Numbered from the stretch's first letter, positions 46,070-58,450 are shown. The stretch is 64,000 bases of DNA from Pogostemon cablin (GCA_023678885.1 CM043009.1:20825117-20889116), one strand, 5' to 3'. A program made the numbers and translations. Notes: generated from the letters alone by a model not told the origin.

Positions 46070-48676
46070 TTAACAGTCGGAGAAATCCAAGACCCCATCG
46101 GGCCGCATCTTCACTTTAAACATCTCTTTAACAACCTTTTTATCCACACTTCGTGCTCCTTTAACACTTGAACTCACCTCGTTTCCTCTTTTCCTCACAT
46201 TCTTAAATCCCGGAGGCCCTTTATCAATCTTCAAATCAACATGTGGATCTCCCCCAAGCGTATTTCTTTTTGAAGAGAAATTTCCTGCAATTTCAAGCAT
46301 AAAGTTAGTTAATTCTTCATCTTTTAAAATCGCACTTACCACTTCATCTCGAATATCCGGAGGCTTAATGGGTGGCTTCAAATGAAGATTTCGCCCTATT
46401 AAATTCTTGCTTGATAACACCAATTCTCTTTCCTGTGATCGGAGTGTGAGTTCCTTCTTATCCATATCAAATTTTGCTTTTGCGGTTGCCAAAAGCGGCC
46501 TTCCAAAAATTAATGGAATCCAAGGATCCGCTTGCTTCTCAACTATCATAAAATCCACCGAAAATACAAAATCCTCTATTTGCACAAGCGTATCCTCCAC
46601 AACTCCATGGGGCTTTATCATTGAACCATCCATTATTCCGATTTCCACATCTGTTTCCTTTAACCTCCCAATGCCAAGTTTCTCAAAAATCTCCAAAGGC
46701 ATTACATTAATGCTCGAACCAAGATCACATATAGCATTAAAGTTTTCCCCATTTCCAATTTTACAAGTAAGAACGAATTTACCGGGGTCTTCCACCTTTA
46801 ATGAAGCATGTACCTCAACAATGTCATGATCTTGTTTCAACATTATCTCTCCATCACACTTACTTTCCTCATCCAACAAAGACAAAAATTCACCAATTAT
46901 CATCTCATCATCCAAAGACCAATCTTCATCAACGCCAATGTCCTCCTCAATTTTTGACACCACTTTATCACCAACTACTTCTTCAACCTTAGAAACAATG
47001 TTTGTTGTTTCCACCAACCCTTTCTCCACCTTACTTTCCATGTTGCACACGGTAACATACAAACATTGCTCCTTAGGATTAGTTACCGTGGTAGAGGGGA
47101 ACTTTCCTTGTTGGTGTTGAGATCCAACGGAGGAAGCAATTTGCCCCATTTGATCCTCAAATGCTCTCATCCTATTGTCGGATTTCTTTTCATTTTCATC
47201 CATTCTAGCTTCAAACTTAGCATCTCTCTTTTCCATATAAGCCCTTGTATCTTTCATGAATGCTAGTAATGTCTCTTCCAATGATGACTTACCTTCTCCA
47301 TTCAATGGTTTGGCACTTGGATCGAATCCCGGAGGAAATGACACGGTGGCTTGAGGATTAGAGTAAGAAAGATTTTCATGCTTCCTTGGAGCTTGATAAT
47401 TTCCACTTGATTGATTGAAATTGCTTCCCCGAGCTTGCCCTTGATATCCTCCTTGATAATTACCTTGGTTGGAAGGATAGTTACCTTGAAAATTCCCTTG
47501 ACGTTGAAAATTTCCTTGGTAATTTCTCCCATCTAAATAGGCAACATCCTCTACATTTTGCATAACAAGGCTCTCATCATTCACAATGGCACTTGTGCTT
47601 CCCCCTTGACTCACTCCTTGAGTGACCAAATTCAATTGCTTAGTTAAAGCATTGATGCTTTCATTAAATTCTTTCATGCCTTGGCCTTGAAACACATCGC
47701 TCTTCACTTTATGCACACTTTCCACTTGAGCTACCTTTTCGTATGCATAACCTCCCAATATCCTCTCGGACGGCCATTGATAAGCATTCATCGCAATGTC
47801 TTCAAAAATTTCCATGGCTTTCATCGCATCCACTCCGAATATAGATCCTCCAGATGAGGCATCTACATGCATCCGATGTTGTTGGCTCAACCCTTGATAG
47901 AAGAAAGCCACTTGTTGATTCTCATGAAAGTCATGTTGAGGGCACTTTCTTAGCATCTCCTTGTAGCGTTCCCATGCTTCATAAAAGCTTTCATCCGGAA
48001 TTTGCTTAAACTGAGTGATAAGGCTCTTCAATTGGAGTGTCTTTGAAGGAGGAAAGTACTTGTTTAGGAACCTTTGCTCAAGATCTTCCCATGTGTTACA
48101 ACTTCCCAAAGGAATTGCATTATACCATGCCTTAGCCTTGTCTCTTAAAGAGAAAGAGAACAACCTCATCCGAATAGCATCTTCCGATACTCCATTCATC
48201 TTAATGGTATTTGCAACCTCCAAGAAGCTAGCTAGATGCATGTTTGGATCCTCAAGAGGACCTCCCCCAAACTGATTTTCTTTGACCATGTTGATCAATC
48301 CGGTCTTGATTTCTAAATTATTGGCTTGAACCGGAGGAACCATATTGTGTACGGCTCTCGGTTGGAAGTAATCCCGGATTGCTCTAGGCCTTGGCCTCTC
48401 TTGAGGTATTTGCACATTTCCTTTCATTGCTTGGTTATTGAACATATTAACCATCTCTTGGACATTTCTACGAACATGTGGTTGTGCCTCTTGTTGTTGG
48501 AGTATCCTTTGAGCTTCTTGATTGGCAAGCAATTGCATATATTCTTGATTTTGAGCAAAGAAATTCCTCATTATCTCCACTTGATTCTCTTGCACTCCTT
48601 CTTGTACCCCCCTTTGATCTTGTAAAGGATCTTGGGGTGGGTTATAATTAGCATTCTCTCCACGTTGATTCTCCAT
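46070..48676 (-). CDS. Athila-like Gag-protease polyprotein
   Basis: Uninterrupted 868-codon frame. Residues 1-120 are Gln/Asn-rich. The retrotransposon Gag capsid domain follows at about residues 130-270, with LFSFSLRDKAKAWYN and WEDLEQRFLNKYFP. A repetitive Asn/Gln/Gly-rich stretch around 395-440 (GNYQGGYQGQARG) stands where a zinc knuckle would be, and no CCHC motif is visible. A retropepsin-like domain at about 655-765 carries the active-site-like ICDLGSSINVMP and IFGRPLLATAKA; the catalytic D-[ST]-G triplet reads DLG, so activity is uncertain. The frame ends before any RT sequence. Retention of a clean ORF in an element without pol suggests the protein may still be made and serve particles in trans. 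Confidence 0.9.
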   Translation of the reverse strand: MENQRGENANYNPPQDPLQDQRGVQEGVQENQVEIMRNFFAQNQEYMQLLANQEAQRILQQQEAQPHVRRNVQEMVNMFNNQAMKGNVQIPQERPRPRAIRDYFQPRAVHNMVPPVQANNLEIKTGLINMVKENQFGGGPLEDPNMHLASFLEVANTIKMNGVSEDAIRMRLFSFSLRDKAKAWYNAIPLGSCNTWEDLEQRFLNKYFPPSKTLQLKSLITQFKQIPDESFYEAWERYKEMLRKCPQHDFHENQQVAFFYQGLSQQHRMHVDASSGGSIFGVDAMKAMEIFEDIAMNAYQWPSERILGGYAYEKVAQVESVHKVKSDVFQGQGMKEFNESINALTKQLNLVTQGVSQGGSTSAIVNDESLVMQNVEDVAYLDGRNYQGNFQRQGNFQGNYPSNQGNYQGGYQGQARGSNFNQSSGNYQAPRKHENLSYSNPQATVSFPPGFDPSAKPLNGEGKSSLEETLLAFMKDTRAYMEKRDAKFEARMDENEKKSDNRMRAFEDQMGQIASSVGSQHQQGKFPSTTVTNPKEQCLYVTVCNMESKVEKGLVETTNIVSKVEEVVGDKVVSKIEEDIGVDEDWSLDDEMIIGEFLSLLDEESKCDGEIMLKQDHDIVEVHASLKVEDPGKFVLTCKIGNGENFNAICDLGSSINVMPLEIFEKLGIGRLKETDVEIGIMDGSMIKPHGVVEDTLVQIEDFVFSVDFMIVEKQADPWIPLIFGRPLLATAKAKFDMDKKELTLRSQERELVLSSKNLIGRNLHLKPPIKPPDIRDEVVSAILKDEELTNFMLEIAGNFSSKRNTLGGDPHVDLKIDKGPPGFKNVRKRGNEVSSSVKGARSVDKKVVKEMFKVKMRPDGVLDFSDC

Positions 48677-48942
48677 TTTTGTTCATTTTCTAGCTCTCCG
48701 TCTCTCTCGCTTCCTTTGTCGTGCGGTCTTTTCAATCTCCAAATTCAAAGGAATGATTGATTGATTTCCCTTTGATCTTGTGATCATAAAACACCTACGA
48801 AAAGTCAAAGAGTGAGACCACAAACAACAATAGTAAATAAAGTAAAAAAAAAAAGTATCCTTATCAAGAACAACTAAAACAATAACACAGTACTCGACTA
48901 GTCCGTCAAACTCCCCTTTGGCAACGGCGCCATTTTCTTGTT
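48677..48942 (-). other. Leader and primer-binding site of the Athila-like element
   Basis: Between the 5' LTR and gag. The primer-binding site occupies 48915-48932 (minus), ten bases from the LTR end. The rest is untranslated leader. Confidence 0.8.
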
Positions 48943-50732
48943 TGCCTATTTTTATAGCACTCACGAGCAAGAATACTCGATCGTTGTAGTAGTATATCCC
49001 AAGAAAAATTATCAATCCATAAAGGAGTTATGTTCGGACTAGCAAAATACGTGAGCTCATGTTCATGTCGTTTTTGTAAAGATGATCGGGGGTTTTGAGA
49101 TGATTAACAACTAAAACAAGAAGCAAGTAAATAAGATAGAGAATAAGAATAAATGACAAGAAAAGAAAATGGGTGCTAAAGTTCAAGTAATGAAAAACAT
49201 GGGATTAGAAACATCCAAGCATACTCAATTCATATTATCATGCAAAAGGAATTCAACTCAATTGATGTAGACTAAGGGTGATCACGATTGTATCCTAAGC
49301 TCCCTTTCGGGTTACAAAGGTTGTTGATCCATTTTAGACTCCCAAAAGCACTCAAGATCAAAGCCCAACATTAACCCCTTCCATCTAGGTACTAGTTAGA
49401 TTAAACTCTCCCTTTTTGTGTACTAAGGCCAACGAATGGATTGGTTCCCCTCATTGAATTCAAATATCCTTTCGGTCAAACCCAAACTCAATGTCTATTC
49501 ATGCTTTCCTAATACTATAGAGGGTCGTTTCCGTCTCACTCCAAGCAATACATACATGAACATCATGATAGCATTTAAATACCACAAATAATCCATTGAT
49601 CAACAATCCATTAAACCAATAAACATTCATGAATAACAAACCATGCCATCACAACATCAAGACAATTAAACTCCATGAATAGAAATCAACATCAATTAAA
49701 TCAAAAACCAATTTAATCCACATGATAATATAAATCTAATATGCTCTTCATGTTCCTAATCCCACTAGAGGGATTAGCCTATCATAGTAAAAGTAACAAA
49801 ACAATTAAATGATTCATTACAATTACCCATAGTCTAAGATCTAAAGAAATACAAAATGAATGGATTCTTCCCTATCAATTTCTTGAAGAGAATCTTCTAT
49901 TCTTCTTGATCTCCACCTCTAGCTCTTGATTTTGAAGTCTTTAGCACCAAAAATGGAAGATATGATGGGTGGATGAAGATGGATGAAGATGGATGAAGAT
50001 GATGGTGGAAAATGGAAGAAATGGTGTGTGATGTGTGTGTAGATGATAGGATTTCGGATTCTCCTGCCAATTGTTGAATAAAGGGGTATTTATACCCCTT
50101 TGGAGGCTTATAGAAGGATCTGGAAATTTCTGCAGGAAAATACCCAACACGAGTCGTGCTCTGTAACACGGCCACGGGGTGGCCGTGTTGTGTCTTCTGA
50201 TGCTGCCGCACGGCCTCGCCTTACAGGGCCGTGTTACGCAACACGGCTCGTGTGCTGCAACACGAGTCGTGTGTTGTAACACGGGCACAGGTGTGGTCGT
50301 GTTGGCTCTTCTGATGTCGCCACACGGCCACCTTCTTACAGGGCCGTGTTGGCGACACGGCTCGTGCTCCCGACTCAACTCGTGCAACTGGACACGACCT
50401 GAAGTTGCCCGTGTTGAGTGACTAGATGTCGCCACACGGCTAACTCTTACAGGGCCGTGTTGGCTACACGGCTCGTGTGCTGGCTCCTGCATTTCTTCAC
50501 TGTTTTGGCTCGTTCTCCCTCGTTTCAACTCCGAATTGAGATCCGCTTTTTCCTACATCTTCCTTATCATGTTTAGCATCCAATAAAAAGTGAAAATCTT
50601 ACGTTTAAGCTCATTCACACATATTTCAATAAAAATACAAAACACAACCAAATAACATATAAAATACGGATAAAATAATACGAAAATATATATAAAAAGA
50701 CACTAAAATCTAGGTGAAAATAGCTCTAATCA
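48943..50732 (-). repeat. 5' LTR of the Athila-like element
   Basis: 1790 bp, near-identical to 42169-43958. TATA box in GGGGTATAAATACCCC at 50098-50083 on the minus strand; GC-rich inverted-repeat array at 50159-50479. Confidence 0.94.
50159..50479. repeat. GC-rich array in the 5' LTR
   Basis: Copy of the array at 43385-43705. One visible difference is ACATGTGTGG versus ACAGGTGTGG. Confidence 0.85.
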
Positions 50733-51451
50733 AATGACAAGTGATTAGTTGTTGTTGTTACCTGCTGCCAATGATGGCAAGCCGTGATTGAAAGGTAGAA
50801 AATTCAATGAGTGACAAGTTCACCAACCTTAACTAATTTAATTACTACATTATTTAATTATTAATGGTATCACCATTTGGATTAATTAATAGTCAAAATG
50901 GGTTGAAATCCTTCGATTAATGGACAAGGATACAATTAATTTGCATAAAGCTCTTCCAACAAATAATGGGTGTGCATGGTATAATGTTGCTATAATATTT
51001 CCGAGTATTTTTGGGTGGTTGACACATGAAAAAATATAAATTCAAAATTATTGTTTCGGGTGGTTTATCATACTAAATATCATCTTCGATAAATGAAACA
51101 TGAAATATTATATCAAAATATCACAAGACATTAAATTTATAAAAAAAAAAATCTTATAATAATCGCCTCGAAGATAGATGTGTTCCAAGTAATTGTTATT
51201 TTAGGTGGTGGGTTAATACATTCCTCTCCCAAATACATTCTAACAATATAATTAAAAATGTCTAACATATATAGTGTATTTTAACTCGGTCAATAAATAG
51301 TAGTTACAAACGTATTTAAAAATTACTAAGCCATACATTCGCTTTAGAAAATTACCATAAATACAAAATTATATTTTATTTTTCCTATAATACATATCCG
51401 TACATTAGTGAGCATTGTTAAGATGGAAACAAAAATACTACGTTATTTATA

Positions 51452-51775
51452 CGAATGTACATTAGTGCACATTCTATTGAGAAAGAAACTGAATATACAC
51501 TATTAAATTGAAGAACCCTACTAATATACATTAGTGTGCATTCTTGAGAGAGAAATAGAATATACGTGATTAAACTGAAAAACCCTGCGAATGTACATCA
51601 GTTTGCATCTTTGAGAGAGAAACGGAAAATACACAATTTAAACTATTGCTAAGTACATTAGTGTGCATTCTTAGAGAAAAACAGAAAATACGCAATTAAA
51701 TTGAAGAACCTTACGAATGTACATTAGTATGCATCTTTGAGAAAGAAACAGAAAATACGTGATTAATTAAATTAA
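51452..51775. repeat. Degenerate ~65-bp tandem repeat, about five copies
   Basis: Each unit reads approximately GAATGTACATTAGTGTGCAT, then a GAGAGAAA-type purine stretch, then AATACGYGATTAAAYTGAAG and ACCCT. Copies differ by substitutions and small indels, so the array is old. No frame. Confidence 0.82.
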
Positions 51776-52780
51776 AAATAGGGTTGTTATAATTATCCTT
51801 AAATCTCTCACCCATTGTTTTTATTTGATTTAGTATACATTAGTGTTCAATGAAACTAGTGTTAAGTGAAAATGTTAAAATATTCTGCGTTGTAAATTAG
51901 AGTAAAGTTGGAAAAAGAAATAGACGTTTAGATCAATGTATTTATTAATAATTAGGTTATATACACGCGTACCTATCAGAAATAATACCTTTTTAACTAT
52001 TATAGTGTATTTTAACTATTAATAAAAATATGCATAAATATTATTTGGGACACCTTTAAGAGTACTATAGATCGCTAAAGGAAAAATTACATGACATTAG
52101 ATAAGTGTTGGAGATGGTCCATGTTTTTGCATTACAACATACTAATTACTTTGTGTCAATGTCAATATTATACGTGTGAATATCTTTGTTGGAACATTTG
52201 TAATGTATATCACATAAATAAGCCTTTGTCACCATCATTTAATAATTAATGTTGCAAGATAATAACATCAAACATTTTATATAATTCAAATTTAAAGATA
52301 CTATATTAGTGCTTCAAATAGTTTTATTTTTATCCATCAAATCACTCGTGACAACGGATCAATACTAATCACTAACTAGTTCAACATTTATTTTAAATAT
52401 GGATTATTAATAATAATTAATTAATATTCCTATTTAAATTAATAATAATATAGTAAGGAGAGTACGCGACCAAGTTGTTTATATAGTCGATAAGCCACAG
52501 ACAGCAAAATAGTAATAACACATTTTAATATATTTTAAATGATCAATTTGATTTTAAATAAATAAACTCACAATAAATAAAATCCCTAAAAAGAAAATTC
52601 AATAAATCCTGAGAGTGATTGATATATAAGCTATAAACCATAAAATTAGAAAGCAAATACTTGTGTTCATACGATTGTATTCATGCATACGGTGATACTT
52701 TTTAGTACATTTGAGGATTACTGTTATGCATAAGAAACGATGAATTAATCTTCGTACCAAGAGTAATATTTCTATTGTAT

Positions 52781-52912
52781 ACGAATAGTTCCAAATAAAA
52801 TAATTTGAGATATTCTAAAGAATAACACTCAACATATTTTAAAGAGACGAATAGTTCCAAATAAAATAATTTGAGATATTCTAAAGAATAACATTCAACA
52901 TGTTTTAAAGAG
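52781..52912. repeat. 66-bp tandem duplication
   Basis: Two units beginning ACGAATAGTTCCAAATAAAA, with about three differences. Because 66 is a multiple of three it creates a repeated peptide in a minus-strand frame, which is fortuitous. Confidence 0.92.
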
Positions 52913-53678
52913 TAATTGAGTATTTCTTGAAAGGATAAATAAATCTTATACATAATTGCACACTAATATCTCTCAGAATTAAAATTATAAGTAACATTAC
53001 ATCGATATATAATGAAAAGAATAATATATGTTAATATAAAGAGTAATTTTTCATATACTAAAAAATTATTTAGTAAAATTAGGAGGTATGGTGAACCAGA
53101 TTCACAAGAGATTCTCCAAAGATAAATGAAGTAGAAATTAATTTGTAAGTAAAATCAAATTCACAGAATTATAATTCGTAAATATAAACGAATTTTGTGT
53201 AATAGTTATCTTGCTTGTATTGTGGACTATTGCGTACGTAGATATTCAGTTTTCATAACTCAACATCAATTTTAATGATTTTTTTATTGGTCCACCTAAA
53301 TAGTGTGAATAGTTGTTGTTGTTTTTTTTTTTTTTCAATTAAGCCTGTAGCATTTATGAGTGATCAAATATATTTACAAACTATTGGATTAATTTTAGAA
53401 GCAAAGTGATTATAACTTTGCATGCTTCATAATTAATATAAGTGTGCCCATATGTTTGTTTATTGCATGACTTTTCAAGTATTAAAGATTTGCATGACAT
53501 GATACACTTTTGCAATCACCAAGATTTTTACATGCCTAATATTACATTGTGTTGAAGTGTTCCACTTTGTTTTTTTCTTCTTATTAAGTATTCATGTAAC
53601 AAAGAGCCACACTTTGTGAATCTGATTTACCTTTCAATTTATCTTTAGGGTTCATGTTCTATTATACTCTTAATTAAA

Positions 53679-53956
53679 GAGTGTTTGTTTCATTAAAATT
53701 ATTAAGTGAGTTATAAAAACTTGAAAATGTCATGAACAAATAACTAACATTTAATTTAATTTAATTCTTCATTGGTTTCATGGGTTATTGTAACCCACCT
53801 CCTTTAACTTCTAATACACCGTCCCCTTGCTATGAACTAACGAGTTTGGAAGGAAATTAAGTCTGCTTAAATGCAATTAGTGTGTAAACCTATTATTTTT
53901 AGTAATTTTTTATGGCTCATAAAATATTATTAACTTAATGTGAACCAAACACTCTC
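53679..53956. mobile_element. MITE-like element related to the one at 11069-11328
   Basis: Starts GAGTGTTTGTTTCATTAAAA and ends ACCAAACACTCTC, an inverted repeat. The interior resembles the copy in the CASP-like gene intron (AAACTTGAAAATGT, TAAATGCAATTAGT words). No clear target duplication. Confidence 0.6.
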
Positions 53957-54429
53957 CTACAATTTAGCGTTTAGTTAGGGTTTAGAGTTTAGAAAATTTT
54001 AAGATATAATTTTTTTTTAACTCTCTAAAAAGAATTACATGATTTACACCTTCAAGCTCGCAAGAAACCCACTCTTTAATAAATACATGTCTAATTGAAT
54101 TTAAGATTATATTTATAAGCAACATAAAATGAAACACAAATTTTTATACTATTTGTTTATAATTTATAAATTCGTATATATTTTACTTTTGTAACCTATA
54201 ATTAGCCTGTTTATTTTTCTTGAAATTGTAATTCACAAATACTAGTACTATTTATAATACTACTTACTTTAAATAAAATTAAAATTTTTCATAATCTCTC
54301 CTACTTTTTATCTTAATTATTATATTTTTAATCATTACCACCTTTTTTTCTTAATTAGGCAAAAAAAAATTAAATAAAATGGTATAAGGAATACCAGAAA
54401 TACAAAATACAGTAAACTAGATCGTTGCT

Positions 54430-55440
54430 TGCAATACTGATCTAGAATTCTCAATTCAATCACAAAATAAAAAAAGAATAAATTCGAGGGTGCAATGTCT
54501 CAAGCTAACTCATAAATTCTTCTTGATCTCATCCATAACTTTACTTTTATACTGATACCAATTCTCGAAAGTCAATTTATTCCTCCACTTTCAAAATGCC
54601 TACACAATACTTATTCATAAGGTATTTGCAATATTAATACATTTTTTATCATCAAAGATAGTAGAGTGATTAATAAAATGCTTCTTGATTTCATTATGTG
54701 AAATTCAACATATTTTCATCCATAAGTAGAATTCAATCCAAACTTCATGCGCCTTATCACAATTAATGAAAAGATAAGTAGAAGTTTTCTCGGCATTCCC
54801 ACAAAAAGAACATCTTACCTCATCCATGGAGACTAATATTTTTCTGTGGAGTAAGTTAGATTTGGTAGATAGCCAGTCCCAAAAAATCCTCCATGCCATT
54901 GTTATATAGAGATATCAAAGCGTCATAGGCATTCTTAGTCTTGTAACATCCACTCTTGTTCATTTTGAACTACCACCTATCACTTTTGTCCTTTTCAAAA
55001 GAAACATATTCAAATAAGATAGTTTCTGATTAAGTATAATGGTTTTCTATCAAATAACTCTCTTCTCTACTTTCATGATCACACTCAAGCTCCATCAACC
55101 CAATTTTCTAATGACCCAACTGAGCATTCTTTATCACGACTAAGATTTAGAAGTCTTGGGAATTAACTCTTCTGCCCACAAGTCACTCCAAAATTTAGTA
55201 TTTAATCCAATACCAATTTTGATCTCTAAGTACTCCCAATTTCATCTCCATTTCACTCCAACACCATTATTAACAACCACAATTTTTTTCCATTAACTAG
55301 ACAATGAGTTTTTTCTCAACCTCTTAATGACACTCGCTTCCTTAATTTCTAAACTTTCATGGATAGAAGTAATTACATACCTTTGCCCAAAGATTGTTTC
55401 TTTGCACAAAAAAAACTCCAAATCCATTTTTTCATGAATG
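54430..55440 (-). pseudogene. Decayed LINE (L1-type) retrotransposon 3' region
   Basis: On the minus strand 54899-54705 encodes a zf-RVT zinc-binding segment typical of the C-terminus of plant LINE polyproteins (MAWRIFWDWLSTKSNLLHRK, then CSFCGNAEKTSTYLFINCDK and EVWIEFY). Upstream on the same strand (about 55245-55150) is the characteristic IGIGLNTKFWSDLWAEE motif that precedes zf-RVT, preceded by an in-frame stop. Several stops and shifts separate the pieces. The reverse transcriptase core is not visible and the 5' part is missing. Confidence 0.78.
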
Positions 55441-55616
55441 CTTTCTTAAAATGTTTTAGGTGATGTGTCAATCACTAAATTGAACACCGAGTAGAACCTG
55501 GAATGGAGCACCAAATGAAACATGGAATGGAGCATGAAATCTCATTTCTTAATATTATAACCTCTTTTGCATTCTTTACTTTTTGTTTCTAACACTCAAA
55601 ATATTATTTATCCATA

Positions 55617-55740
55617 ATCATAAGCATAGCTTAATTGGTTAAGGGAAGTGTGAAAACCCTTAAATAGTTAAATCGATGGTTGCAGGATAGAAGCTATATT
55701 TGATTTTTTTTAATCTCGTGCATGAATGTAAATCTCATAA
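55617..55740 (+). mobile_element. tRNA-derived SINE-like sequence
   Basis: ATAGCTTAATTGGTTAAGG resembles a tRNA A-box region; about 40 nt later GGTTGCAGGATAG is a degenerate B-box, followed by a T-rich stretch. Order and spacing suit a SINE head, but boundaries and target duplication are not visible. Confidence 0.35.
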
Positions 55741-58004
55741 AAGTGCATTCAATAAACGTCATCTATTACATACTCTATTTTTCTTTAATATGTAGTACTT
55801 ATTTATTTATTCACTTAAATTAAAGAGTATAATATTTTATGAATAGTGTGTAGGTTTTGAGTGTGCTTGAAATTTTTTTTACTAAAAAAAATATATTTAA
55901 ATTGATAGTATATATAACATAATATTTTATAACTTGAGTATATTGATTTTTTAAGTGAGATTAATATACTTATCGAAAAAGAAATAAATAATTTTAATAA
56001 AATCGATGAAAATAAAAGAAAAGTTAGTGACATTGAGGTATGCAATTTAGCCACCAATCCCGACGGTGGAGCAGTGGGGTAACCATAATTTATCCATAAA
56101 ATGTTCACATAATTCAAAGTATTAAATGGTCTTCCATATGGAATATACAAACCCAACCAATTAAAAGCTCTTTCCACTACAACTCATTATTGAACTGCTC
56201 ACTTCCTTTCTCATTTACAACACATTTAATACTTCAATACATAATGTCGTGGTATATAAATTATTAACAAGAAATTCTAGAGCACTTTTTTTTTCTTTTT
56301 TTTTTCTTCCTCCCCTTTTTCAATCTTTTCCTTTTATTTTATTTCTTTAATTTTGTTGGTTCAATAAAACTACACTAACTATCCCTTTTAAAATAGAGTT
56401 GCTCTTTTATAAATCGAATTTACATCAAAAATCCTTGTAAACCATATTTTCTCCTTTAATTTAAATCCCTAACAATATCTTAGAATGAGAAAAAAATCAG
56501 AATTTATATAATAAGCTATGTAAACCGGGTTTATATGAGTGTTTATATTTTAAATAACCCGGCCCTTCATTTTCATATATAATATACATACACGTTGTAG
56601 AATGAATATCACGGTTTCACATTACATTGGTTTTGGATTAATATATTTTATTTTTACATATTTTTCTTAGAAAGCAATTCCACTTTCAAATATTACACTT
56701 ATGTCACAAAATATATAATACTTCCTTATTTCAACTTCACACTTATATATTTGTACTGAAATTTTATTGAATTTCACTTACTTTTAAGAATGATTTAACA
56801 TTTTGAATAATAAATACTATCTTCGTCTCAAACTAGTAGATACATTTTTTTTTCTTTTGTCACGGACATAAAACAATGTGCACTTTATTGACTTTTCAAC
56901 TTATTTTTAAGGTAAATTTGTTCATTTATGTCATTTAAGAGTTGTGATTAGCTCATGTATCAATTTTTTAAGAATAGAATTTTTTATTTATATAATAAAT
57001 TTTTGATATTTTAAAAAATATGTAATTTTAATGGAATAATCCAAAAAGAAAAATTTATCAATTTTAGTGAGATGAAAAGTAAATTATAAAGTATATTATA
57101 TGCGTTTATATGAATGACATTTATAGATTTAAAATGTGTTATGAAATTATTAATTAAATGTATTTCTAAATGTAAAATCTTAAATTTGAGATAAACCAAA
57201 ATTTGAAGTTGTAAACTTAAGTTCGGTCTAAGAGAATAAAAACTTTTCTCGAGAAAACGTATCATCATGTAGGAGGGATTTTTCTTGAATAGGAAGGCAA
57301 TAGATAAACCAAATTCATCTCCACGTTCATTGGAGATACTAAGTTTAAGAAATTAAATAACTTTTTAACTTACTTTTTTGGAGTAATATACTCAATCTAT
57401 GAATAATAATTAAATGATAAAGTATATAAGTTAGTATATGTTAAAAAGTTATGATAAATTTAAAAATTAAAGTATATTAGCTAGAGGGATATTAGTTAAT
57501 TATTTTTTTCTTTTTATAAAAATGTAAAGTTGAATTTAAAATGAACAGAAACGAAAATTATGAAGTTGAAGTTGGGATGGAGGGATTACTATACTATTAA
57601 TTATTAATATGATAAATTTACAACGGATAATAATTTATATGAAATGATTTTATATAATAATAATAACTGGTTTATTTTTAATAATGTAAATTAAATACCA
57701 TCTCAACTACCATTTAACGGTCAGATCAATAACAACTGGAATTATAGTCTTATAGATCCATGGTTTCGAAAGAGAAAATAAAAACAAAATATATATAGCT
57801 TGAACAGATTTTCTAAAAAAGGGATTTTAATTAATAAATTATTTTATTCACTTGCATTTTTTAAAAGTAATATGAAATAGTGCCCATAAATTTATTAGAA
57901 TTTTTTATTTTTTTTAAAAATTCTCAATTTAAAAACGCGCTTAATGATTTGATTAAAATATATGACTCAATTGTATATATATCTAAATTGTAGTACTTCA
58001 TATT
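55741..58004. other. AT-rich intergenic region
   Basis: No gene is seen. Stowaway-like ends occur near 56733 (ACTTCCTTATTTCAACTTCA) and 57565-57594 (GAAGTTGGGATGGAGGGA), and MITE-like debris lies between. Minus frames at 55815-56177 and 57011-57268 are AT-rich and unrecognised. Confidence 0.5.
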
Positions 58005-58450
58005 CACTACAAAAAGTACTAGCAATAAAAATGACATTTTTGTTTTAGCAACGGAATGTCAACGGATTTATTCTCTATTTTAGCAACGGAATACTATCCG
58101 TTGGTAATTCTAGCAACCGAATTTACTAATGGAATTCAATCCGTTGGTAATTACCCATTGATTATCAATAAAAATGACATTTTTATTTTAGCAACGGAAT
58201 GCACGAACTTATTTTCTATTTTAGCAACTGAATACAATCCGTTGGTAATTATCAACGGATTATTAAGGAAATTATTATATAAATTACCAACGGAATTGAT
58301 TTTTCGTTGTTAAAAATTTACCAACCATCACTTTACCGACGAAATTTTAGCAATAGATTCGGTTGTTAATCCGTTGATAAGCCAATTTAACAATGAAATG
58401 AAGATTTTTACCACAGAATATTCCGTTGGTAAAAAATAATTTTTTTAGTG
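58005..58450. mobile_element. Non-autonomous CACTA (En/Spm) element, 446 bp
   Basis: Left terminus CACTACAAAAAGT and right terminus TTTTTTAGTG are inverted CACTA ends, flanked by a 3-bp duplication ATT (58002-58004 and 58451-58453). The interior is filled with AACGGA / TCCGTTGGTAA subterminal repeats in both orientations, the layout bound by En/Spm-type transposases. No coding capacity. Confidence 0.93.

Larger units (their letters stand above)
42169..50732 (-). mobile_element. Athila-like LTR element with gag-protease only
   Basis: Element in minus orientation with 1790-bp LTRs at both ends (48943-50732 is the 5' LTR, 42169-43958 the 3' LTR). The primer-binding site TGGCGCCGTTGCC (48932-48915 on the minus strand) matches the tRNA-Asp-type site of Athila elements, and the polypurine tract TTTGGGGGG precedes the 3' LTR. 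The only long frame is gag-protease (48676-46070); reverse transcriptase, RNase H and integrase are absent. Just after the ORF is GGGAGGCAACCCA, a word typical of sequence following pol in Athila. The internal region is therefore a deleted or specialised non-autonomous type. By eye the LTRs differ at about ten positions, indicating youth. No matching 5-bp target duplication is visible. Confidence 0.92.
50733..54429. other. AT-rich intergenic region
   Basis: No gene is seen. It contains the tandem repeats at 51452-51775 and 52781-52912 and the MITE-like element at 53679-53956. Confidence 0.55.

Noticed and set aside
46407..46829. 140-codon plus-strand frame
   Set aside because: Antisense shadow of the Gag-protease ORF.
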